Shown piece after piece: positions 7,701 through 11,958 of a DNA stretch of 11,958 nt (positions are counted from its first letter, which is position 1; the number at the start of each line of letters is the position of its first letter). The notes beneath the pieces were generated by a model. The model had not been told where the DNA came from. It did no database searches and was given only the letters and a program-made list of their open reading frames with translations. This DNA is from Stagnihabitans sp039932095 (GTDB taxonomy: Bacteria; Pseudomonadota; Alphaproteobacteria; Rhodobacterales; Rhodobacteraceae), in assembly GCA_039932095.1 (NCBI GenBank), contig JBDTQR010000143.1, forward strand, positions 1 to 11,958. The letters are read 5' to 3'. The translations under genes were made by a program, and so were the position numbers.

Positions 7701-7827
7701 CAACCCCAATTTCGCCACCTCCGCCCCCGAAGACGTGGTGGATGAAGCCAAGGCCAACCTGCAGGCCCGCCTTGACGAGCAGTCCAAACTGCAAGCCGCC
7801 CTGACCCGCCTCGCCGATCTCGGCTGA
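4753..7827 (+). CDS. valS: Valine--tRNA ligase
   Basis: A 1024-residue class I aminoacyl-tRNA synthetase that charges tRNA(Val) with valine in the cytosol. Seen: the HIGH-type signature HMGH at 53-56 within PPPNVTGSLHMGHAFNN; the CP1 editing domain at roughly 195-370, with TTRPETMLGD and GSGAVKITGAHDFND; WWGHQIPVWYG ending at 491; DVLDTWFSSGLWP from 595; KMSKS at 672-676; an anticodon-binding domain after about 720; and a C-terminal coiled-coil arm with SRLQKTMDKLAKEIAGL, RLNNPNFATSAPEDVV and ARLDEQSKLQAAL. The start at 4753 is preferred to the ATGs at 4744 and 4759 because of ribosome-site spacing. The protein is longer than E. coli ValS (951 aa). Part of the excess is an acidic segment at 492-594. 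Divergent from the DUF3592 pair; followed by a double hairpin. Confidence 0.98.
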   Translation: MPMEKTFNPTEAEARICRLWIDHKVGAAGANARPGAETFSIMIPPPNVTGSLHMGHAFNNTLQDILIRWHRMQGHDTLWQVGTDHAGIATQMVVERELAKNKTNMTRREMGREAFLAKVWQWKDQSGGTIINQLQRLGASCDWDREAFTMSGNFPDAVIKVFVDMYQKGLIYRGKRLVNWDPHFETAISDLEVENIEVAGHMWHFKYILADGETYEYVEKDAEGAVTLREKRNYISIATTRPETMLGDGAVAVHPSDTRYAPIVGRMVHLPLCDRLIPIITDEYPDPNFGSGAVKITGAHDFNDYAVAKRANLPCYRLMDTSAHMRADGAPYGQAVQRAREIAAGSPTTEAEVDTLNLVPEKYRGMDRFKAREAVVADINALGLSVSTLQSEIDPETGSEHLTREPFVEAKKIMQPFGDRSKVVIEPMLTDQWFVDTAKIVGPALDAVRDGRTRIMPESGEKTYFHWLENIEPWCISRQLWWGHQIPVWYGLNLDPEDFIDDGDDALDEVEILTVLVNSSHLDRDARPHCAAELSTVAEKFRDDLAPLPHPLNAARVVEVADRHAAAILLAKSLADYNLSQDPTHLTYPIWRDPDVLDTWFSSGLWPIGTLGWPDTTPELQRYFPTSVLITGADIIFFWVARMMMMQLAVVGEIPFHDVYLHGLVRDAKGKKMSKSLGNVVDPLEIIDTYGADALRFSNAAMASLGGVLKLDTQRIAGYRNFGTKLWNACRFAEMNGVWEGHATQTTPPTATATANQWIIGETAKALTEVNDALKTYRFDTAADTLYKFVWGKVCDWYVEFAKPLFDGPDATETRQTMAWVLDQSMILLHPFMPFITEDLWSTTGTRRKLLVHTDWPTLPETLINPDADREMAFVTTLIDEIRSARAQVHVPVGLKTDLIATALTEDARAAFQRNEALIKRLARIETFTEGLAPKGAITLPAPGATFAIPLQGLIDIAEEKSRLQKTMDKLAKEIAGLNGRLNNPNFATSAPEDVVDEAKANLQARLDEQSKLQAALTRLADLG

Positions 7828-7830
7828 TTT

Positions 7831-7897
7831 CATCTGTCCCCAAATATCCTGCGGGGGGGTGAGGCCGCAGGCCGAGGGGGGGGCAAAGCCCCCCTTT
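7831..7897 (+). repeat. Intergenic double-hairpin element, REP-like
   Basis: Two adjacent inverted repeats fill the valS-DUF1992 gap. CCTGCGG (7848-7854) pairs with CCGCAGG (7865-7871) over a 10-nt loop. GGGGGGC (7878-7884) pairs with GCCCCCC (7888-7894) over AAA. The leading segment CATCTGTCCCCAAATATCC together with the GC-rich stems resembles a short palindromic intergenic sequence I recall as recurrent in Rhodobacteraceae genomes. Only one copy is in this window, so repetition is not demonstrated here. Confidence 0.5.
7878..7897 (+). terminator. Probable intrinsic terminator after valS
   Basis: A perfect 7-bp all-GC stem with an AAA loop is followed by TTT only. The stem is very strong but the U-tract is short, so termination may be incomplete and some valS transcripts could continue into the DUF1992 gene. 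Confidence 0.5.
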
Positions 7898-7939
7898 CCA
7901 CCGCCCCATCCAACCCCTACATTACCCGCAGGAGGCCCG

Positions 7940-8272
7940 ATGTCCTGGCTCAACAAACGCGCCGAGCAGCAGATCGCCAAGGCTCAGGCCGAGGGCCAGC
8001 TTGACCATCTGCCGGGTGCCGGCAAACCACTCGCCGACCACCAGGGTGACGCCTTCCTTTCCGCTGGCGACGCCGCAGGCTTCCGCATCATGGCCGAGGC
8101 CGGCGCGCTGCCCGAAGAAATCACCCTGAAGAAACAAGCCGCCCGACAACGCGCCCACCTTGCCACGCTGACCGACCCGGCCGCGCGCAAGGACGCCATG
8201 GCAATCCTCGCCCAGATCGAGCTCCGCCAAGCCATCGCCGAAGAAGCCCGCCGTAAATTTCTGAAGGGTTGA
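7940..8272 (+). CDS. DUF1992 (DnaJC28-type) domain protein
   Basis: A 110-residue protein of the DUF1992 family, the conserved domain of DnaJ homologue subfamily C member 28, also found as E. coli YhdN. The family core is visible: AEQQIAKAQAEGQLDHLPGAGKPL at 8-31 (the 'LPGxGKPL' signature), then AGFRIMAEAGALPEEITLKK at 46-65, then a charged helical C-terminus. There is no J domain, signal peptide or membrane segment. Molecular function is unknown. AGGAGG at 7930-7935 is 4 nt before ATG 7940; the frame is open further upstream, but that part is the proline-rich readthrough of the hairpin element and is not coding. It is convergent with the desaturase, with 25 bp between stops. Confidence 0.85.
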   Translation: MSWLNKRAEQQIAKAQAEGQLDHLPGAGKPLADHQGDAFLSAGDAAGFRIMAEAGALPEEITLKKQAARQRAHLATLTDPAARKDAMAILAQIELRQAIAEEARRKFLKG

Positions 8273-8297
8273 CGCTGCAAGCCGGATGACCCCCCGC

Positions 8298-9182
8298 TCA
8301 CCGCCGCCGCGCCAGATACTCTTTGGTGAACGCCGCATAGCCCGCCGCCGTCACCTGCAACTCCTCCTGCAGCAATCCATGCAAGGCAGGCAGGCGGTGG
8401 AAGGGGACACCGGGCATCACGTGATGCTCGACATGATAGGGCATGTTCCAGGCCAGAAGCCGGACCAGAGCGGTGGTAAAGGTGGTGCGGGTGTTTTCAA
8501 ACATGTTCGCCACCTGCGGGCAGTCGCCGTGCTCGGCCAACAGATACAGTCGCAATACCGGTTGGCCCAAGACCACCGGCAGCAGCCAGATCCACATCAG
8601 CAGCGGGGTCACCAGCAGCGACAGCGCCACCAGCAGATATCCCAGTGCCATCCAGCGTGCTTCCGTCACGACCCGCCGCTGTGCCCGCGCCGGAATATAG
8701 CTGGCCATGCCTTGCCCGCGCACCAGCCGACCCAGAAGCCGCAGTTCCGACAGCCAGAACGGCAGGCCCGACACATGCCAGGCCCAGGCCCGCACGGACG
8801 CGGGTTTCGCACCCTCCAACTCGGGATCGCGTTCGGCGATATTGGTCCAACGGTGGTGAGCAAGGTGGAAATAGCGGAACCATTCGAACGGCAGCATCAG
8901 CACGAAGCCGCAGATCCGCCCGACCCATTCGTTCAGCGGCTCATTGGCAAAGGGGGTCTTGTGGGTCGCCTCATGCTCCAGGGTGAACAGAAACACCAAC
9001 AACACCCCCTGCACCGGCAGGATCAGCGGCCAGAGCGGCAGCCGCAGCCCGATCCACAGCCCGGCCAGCAGGATTAGCCCGCCATGCTGTGCCAGATGCC
9101 AGAGCCCGGCACGGTCAGACCGCTGGGTCAGATCGGCCCGCGTTTCAGCGTCCAGCTGGCTGATAAACTCCCGATGATCCAT
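8298..9182 (-). CDS. Membrane fatty acid desaturase family protein
   Basis: A 294-residue integral membrane di-iron enzyme of the FA_desaturase superfamily (PF00487 type). The three histidine boxes are H70EATH74, H106LAHH110 and H250VEHH254; an extra conserved His sits in AEHG (H218). Hydrophobic segments lie at about 33-68, 88-104, 176-205 and near 207-216. The third box sits in WNMPYHVEHHVMPGVPFHRLP, which is common in bacterial acyl-lipid desaturases and related hydroxylases. These enzymes use O2 and electrons from a ferredoxin or cytochrome partner. The exact substrate (acyl chain, carotenoid or alkane) is not decided by these motifs. Start: TAGGA (9194-9198) is 11 nt from ATG 9182, whereas the TTG at 9191 would be only 2 nt away. 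A promoter and palindrome lie upstream. Confidence 0.85.
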   Translation of the reverse strand: MDHREFISQLDAETRADLTQRSDRAGLWHLAQHGGLILLAGLWIGLRLPLWPLILPVQGVLLVFLFTLEHEATHKTPFANEPLNEWVGRICGFVLMLPFEWFRYFHLAHHRWTNIAERDPELEGAKPASVRAWAWHVSGLPFWLSELRLLGRLVRGQGMASYIPARAQRRVVTEARWMALGYLLVALSLLVTPLLMWIWLLPVVLGQPVLRLYLLAEHGDCPQVANMFENTRTTFTTALVRLLAWNMPYHVEHHVMPGVPFHRLPALHGLLQEELQVTAAGYAAFTKEYLARRR

Positions 9183-9227
9183 CTGCTGCAAGGTCCTAAT
9201 TTCTAGTTAACGCGAGCTTTCAAGACA

Positions 9228-9257
9228 TTGATACTACTACCATTCAACGGATGTCCA
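9228..9257 (-). promoter_or_regulatory. Putative desaturase promoter
   Basis: On the reverse strand TGGACA (9257-9252, five of six bases matching TTGACA) is followed after 18 bp by TATCAA (9233-9228, four of six matching TATAAT). This would give a leader of roughly 40 nt before ATG 9182. The -35 lies inside the palindrome at 9252-9267. Prediction from consensus only. Confidence 0.4.
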
Positions 9258-9267
9258 CATGTGGACA
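9252..9267. promoter_or_regulatory. Perfect 16-bp palindrome, candidate operator of the desaturase
   Basis: TGTCCACATGTGGACA is identical to its reverse complement. It lies 1 bp from the cupin stop codon and 69 bp upstream of the desaturase ATG, with one half overlapping the predicted -35. It has no loop and no T-run on either side, so a dimeric repressor site is more likely than a terminator. The regulator is unknown and not encoded nearby. Confidence 0.5.
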
Positions 9268-9268
9268 C

Positions 9269-9703
9269 TCACCCCAAAGGCAGGGTAAACCCCGGCTCGG
9301 CCAGTTCAAAACCGGCGAACTGGAACCCCGGAGAGACGGTGCAGCTGACCAGGCTCCACCCCCCGGTCGAGCGCGCCGCCTGCCAATGCCCCGCCGGAAC
9401 CACGGCCTGCACCAACTGTCCGCCCAGCACATCCGGCCCCAGCACGACCTCGACCGCCTCCGCGACACCCATTGCCAGGACCAGCGGCGCACCAGCATGG
9501 AACAGCCAGATCTCATCGGCATCAACCCGGTGCCAGTGCGACCGCTCACCCGCTTTCAACAGGAACAGGATCGCCGTTCCCGAGGCCCGTGCATCCCCTG
9601 GCCCGACCCAGGTCTGCCGATACCAGCCGCCCTCGGGATGCGGCCGCAATCCCAGCTTTGCCACGATCAGATCTGCCGCCTCCCGCTCGACTCCCGCCGC
9701 CAT
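9269..9703 (-). CDS. DUF985 (Cupin_5) family protein
   Basis: A 144-residue single-domain cupin. The family signatures are present in order: LGLRPHPEGGWYRQTW at 17-32; SHWHRVDADEIWLFHAG at 55-71, with His56/His58 and Glu64 as likely metal-site residues; and VPAGHWQAAR at 102-111, then WSLVSCTVSPGFQFAGFEL at 116-134. DUF985 proteins are small cytosolic beta-barrels without an established reaction; some are related to sugar-epimerase-like cupins. ATG 9703 is chosen because homologues begin shortly before LGL.PHPEGG, and an AGGG lies 8 nt upstream; a GTG at 9712 is an alternative. It is divergent from the FAD oxidoreductase by only 18 bp. Its stop is followed immediately by the 16-bp palindrome and then the co-oriented desaturase gene. 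Confidence 0.88.
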   Translation of the reverse strand: MAAGVEREAADLIVAKLGLRPHPEGGWYRQTWVGPGDARASGTAILFLLKAGERSHWHRVDADEIWLFHAGAPLVLAMGVAEAVEVVLGPDVLGGQLVQAVVPAGHWQAARSTGGWSLVSCTVSPGFQFAGFELAEPGFTLPLG

Positions 9704-9721
9704 TTCCGCCACCCTGCCGCC

Positions 9722-10792
9722 ATGCAACACGTCGCCATCATCGGTGCCGGTCTGACCGGTGCCACTCTCGCCTACCGCCTGACCCGCGCCGGATGTGCCG
9801 TGACCGTGGTCGAGGCCGCCCAACCCGCTTCCGCCGCCTCGGGCGGATCCTTCGGCTGGATCAATGCCAGCTTCTTTCATTCCGAGGCCCATTTCAACCT
9901 GCGCTCTGCCGCCATTGCCGCCCATCACCGGCTAGACCGCGACCTTGGCGATACCGGCACAATCTGGTCCGGCTGCCTGTGGTGGGAGGAGGAGGGTGCC
10001 GCTTTCGATGCCCATTGCGAAGATCTGGCAAGGTTCGGCTACCAGCAGGAGCATCTGACCCGGACCCAGATCGCCGCCCGCGAACCCGGCCTGACGGCAC
10101 CCGACCGCGCCGTATTCTTTGGTCAAGAAGGTGCGGTGGACGCCGCCCGCCTGACCCGCCGCCTGCTTGCCGCCTCGGATGCCACGCTGTGGACCGGCTG
10201 CCCGGTCACCGCCATCGAGACCACCGGGGCGGCTGCGACCGGCATTTGCACCGCCCAGGGCGCTATGAAAGTCGATCACATCATCCTCGCCGCCGGCACC
10301 GCCAGCCCTTCCTTGCTGGCCCCTCTGGGTCTTGACCTGCAACTGCTGCACCGCCCCGGCCTGACCCTGACCACCCACCCTCTGCCACCCCTTTTGTCCC
10401 ACATCATCGCCAGCCCGGCGCTGGAACTCCGGCAGGACCGTCAGGGCCGCCTGATCGCTCCACTCGCGGCCAGCCACCAAAGTGACAGCGCAGACATCGT
10501 CGCGGGCCTGCCCGCCGACCTCGCCACAACAGCGCTGCGCCACATTCAGGCGCTGCTCCCCGGCGTCACCCCGACGGTCCAGAAGATCACCCTCGCCAAC
10601 CGCCCGGTTCCCGTTGACGGGCTGCCTGTCGTCGGCCCCACCGGTATCCCCGGCCTTAGCCTCGCGGTCATGCATTCCGGCGTCACCCTCGCGCCACTGA
10701 TTGCCGAGTTGCTGACGGCCGAACTCATCACCGGCAAGCCTGCAGACCTGCTCGCCACATTCCGCCCCGCACGGTTCTTTGCCGGCCAATAA
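9722..10792 (+). CDS. FAD-dependent oxidoreductase, DAO (D-amino-acid oxidase) family
   Basis: A 356-residue flavoprotein. The N-terminus MQHVAIIGAGLTGATLAYRL has the Rossmann GxGxxG (G8-G10-G13), and the ribose-binding acid E31 ends VTVVE. AASGGSFGWINASF (38-51) is the second FAD contact of the DAO/glycine-oxidase group. Near 293-325 RPVPVDGLPVVGP and GLSLAVMHSGVTLAPL form the typical C-terminal FAD-binding segment. The likely reaction is oxidative deamination or demethylation of an amine or amino acid, but the substrate is unknown. The frame is open 157 codons upstream, antisense to the cupin; ATG 9722 is chosen because it places the Rossmann motif at the N-terminus. No Shine-Dalgarno is visible, so a leaderless or weakly translated mRNA is possible. 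Its TAA overlaps the T-tract of the enolase terminator on the other strand. Confidence 0.88.
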   Translation: MQHVAIIGAGLTGATLAYRLTRAGCAVTVVEAAQPASAASGGSFGWINASFFHSEAHFNLRSAAIAAHHRLDRDLGDTGTIWSGCLWWEEEGAAFDAHCEDLARFGYQQEHLTRTQIAAREPGLTAPDRAVFFGQEGAVDAARLTRRLLAASDATLWTGCPVTAIETTGAAATGICTAQGAMKVDHIILAAGTASPSLLAPLGLDLQLLHRPGLTLTTHPLPPLLSHIIASPALELRQDRQGRLIAPLAASHQSDSADIVAGLPADLATTALRHIQALLPGVTPTVQKITLANRPVPVDGLPVVGPTGIPGLSLAVMHSGVTLAPLIAELLTAELITGKPADLLATFRPARFFAGQ

Positions 10793-10812
10793 AAAGCCCT
10801 GACCCAGGGGCC
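10791..10812 (-). terminator. Intrinsic terminator of enolase
   Basis: On the reverse strand CCCTG (10809-10805), a GGT loop and CAGGG (10801-10797) form a stem that extends by one more G-C pair around a bulged C. It is followed at once by C and TTTTT (10795-10791). It lies about 35 nt past the enolase stop. The stem may also act on the plus strand, but without a T-run there. Confidence 0.75.
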
Positions 10813-10846
10813 AAGGCTAATGCGTCCGCCAATGGCAGGATGTCCC

Positions 10847-11958
10847 CTAGCCGCGCAAGATCGACCGGCCAGCAAACTCTGCCGTCTCGCCCAGCATTTC
10901 CTCGATACGGATCAACTGGTTGTATTTTGCCAATCGGTCCGAGCGTGACAGCGAACCGGTCTTGATCTGCCCGCAATTGGTCGCAACCGCCAGGTCGGCA
11001 ATGGTGGAATCCTCGGTCTCACCTGACCGGTGGCTCATCACATTGGTATAGCCCGCCCGGTGCGCCATATCGACGGCAGCCAGCGTCTCGGTCAAGGAGC
11101 CGATCTGGTTGACCTTGACCAGCATCGAATTGGCGCACCCCTGCTGGATGCCCATTTCCAGTCGCTTGGGGTTGGTGACGAAAAGATCATCGCCAACCAG
11201 TTGCAACGTCTTGCCCAGCCTGTCGGTCAGCAGCTTCCAGCCCGCCCAGTCATCCTCGGAGCAGCCATCCTCGATCGAGATGATCGGATAATCCCCGGCC
11301 AGCCCGGCCAGAAAGTCGACATTCTCTTCCACCGACAGCGATTTGCCTTCACCCTTCATCTCATAGCGGCCACCTTTGAAATACTCGGTCGCCGCGCAAT
11401 CAAGGGCCAGATAGATGTCCTCCCCCGGCCGATACCCCGCCTTTTCGATGGATTTCAGAATGAAATCAAGCGCATCTCGGGCGGAGTTCAAGTTGGGCGC
11501 AAAGCCGCCCTCGTCACCGATCCCGGTGTTGTGACCCGCCGCCTGCAGCTCTTTCTTCAGGGTGTGGAACACTTCCGACCCCATCCGCACCGCCTCGCGG
11601 ATGTTGGCGGCCCCGACCGGCATGATCATGAATTCCTGAATGTCGATCGGGTTGTCGGCATGTTCGCCACCGTTGATGATGTTCATCATCGGCACCGGCA
11701 GAATATGGGCCGAAGTGCCGCCGACATAGCGATAGAGCGGCTGCCCGGTGAACTCTGCCGCAGCCTTCGCCACCGCCAGGCTGACCCCCAGGATCGCATT
11801 CGCCCCCAGACGTCCCTTGTTGGGGGTGCCGTCCAGTTCGATCATCGTACGATCGATGCCAACCTGCTCGGTCGCGTCAAAGCCGACAATCGCCTCGGCC
11901 AACTCGCCATTCACCGCGCCGACCGCCTCCAGCACGCCCTTGCCCATATAGCGCTTCT
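10847..11958 (-). CDS. eno: Enolase, N-terminus beyond the window
   Basis: The glycolytic enzyme that interconverts 2-phosphoglycerate and phosphoenolpyruvate (Mg2+-dependent dimer, cytosol); also a component of RNA degradosomes in some proteobacteria. The 369 visible residues begin in KRYMGKGV, corresponding to about residue 55 of a usual 425-432-residue enolase, and end at TAG 10847. All active-site blocks are present: QEFMIMPVGA, GIGDEGGFAPN, the metal ligands in ALDCAATEY, IISIEDG and LVGDDLFVTN, the catalytic lysine in MLVKVNQIGSLTET, then HRSGETEDSTIADLAVA and QIKTGSLSRSDRLAKYNQL. It is intact apart from the window edge. The internal ATG at 11947 is not the start. It is convergent with the FAD oxidoreductase gene. 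Confidence 0.98.
   Translation of the reverse strand, partial: KRYMGKGVLEAVGAVNGELAEAIVGFDATEQVGIDRTMIELDGTPNKGRLGANAILGVSLAVAKAAAEFTGQPLYRYVGGTSAHILPVPMMNIINGGEHADNPIDIQEFMIMPVGAANIREAVRMGSEVFHTLKKELQAAGHNTGIGDEGGFAPNLNSARDALDFILKSIEKAGYRPGEDIYLALDCAATEYFKGGRYEMKGEGKSLSVEENVDFLAGLAGDYPIISIEDGCSEDDWAGWKLLTDRLGKTLQLVGDDLFVTNPKRLEMGIQQGCANSMLVKVNQIGSLTETLAAVDMAHRAGYTNVMSHRSGETEDSTIADLAVATNCGQIKTGSLSRSDRLAKYNQLIRIEEMLGETAEFAGRSILRG

Noticed and set aside
7859..7939. 27-codon N-terminal extension of the DUF1992 gene
   Set aside because: It is proline-rich translation of the hairpin element; the AGGAGG before ATG 7940 and the family start support the shorter form.
9251..9721. 157-codon N-terminal extension of the FAD oxidoreductase
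   Set aside because: It is antisense to the DUF985 cupin, begins within the palindrome, and would put the Rossmann motif deep inside the protein.
1..11958. Defence island, mobile element, CRISPR or biosynthetic cluster
   Set aside because: No transposase, integrase, repeat-spacer pattern, nuclease or toxin-antitoxin pair is visible; gene content is housekeeping and small metabolic or membrane genes.

Overview
The window is a compact, GC-rich chromosomal segment with short intergenic gaps. It looks like an alphaproteobacterium of the order Rhodobacterales (Paracoccus/Rhodobacter-like). The reasons are codon usage strongly biased to C or G at third positions, the ValS N-terminus typical of that group, and an intergenic hairpin element after valS that resembles one I recall as common in these genomes. 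That placement is inference, since no rRNA or other marker is present. No mobile element, CRISPR array, tRNA or rRNA is visible.

Layout from left to right. (1) 1-345, minus: the N-terminal part of a DUF2235 alpha/beta-hydrolase gene, cut by the window edge. (2) 495-1640, minus: a fold-type III PLP decarboxylase of the ornithine/lysine decarboxylase family, with its own terminator at 439-470. It is divergent from an Lrp/AsnC regulator at 1865-2296, plus. The AT-rich gap between them holds two perfect TATAAT boxes on the plus strand. The decarboxylase leader also contains a possible 29-codon upstream ORF (1695-1784) that encloses a 34-nt dyad. (3) 2385-3137, plus: a two-domain VOC/glyoxalase-fold protein, whose stop overlaps that of the next gene. 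(4) 3134-4616, minus: two tandem paralogous DUF3592 membrane proteins, apparently translationally coupled. (5) 4753-7827, plus: valS. It is followed by a double hairpin, then a DUF1992 (DnaJC28-like) gene at 7940-8272. (6) 8298-9182, minus: a three-His-box membrane fatty-acid desaturase. Its predicted promoter overlaps a perfect 16-bp palindrome at 9252-9267. (7) 9269-9703, minus: a DUF985 cupin, divergent by only 18 bp from an FAD-dependent DAO-family oxidoreductase at 9722-10792, plus. (8) 10847-11958, minus: enolase, complete except for about the first 55 residues, with a strong intrinsic terminator.

Most of the window is housekeeping (valS, eno) mixed with small metabolic and membrane genes transcribed in both directions. 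There is no multi-gene defence or biosynthetic cassette. The best candidates for something not fully described are regulatory: the decarboxylase leader (upstream ORF plus hairpin) and the desaturase operator/promoter. The tandem DUF3592 pair with a conserved cysteine pair is the most notable uncharacterised protein module.
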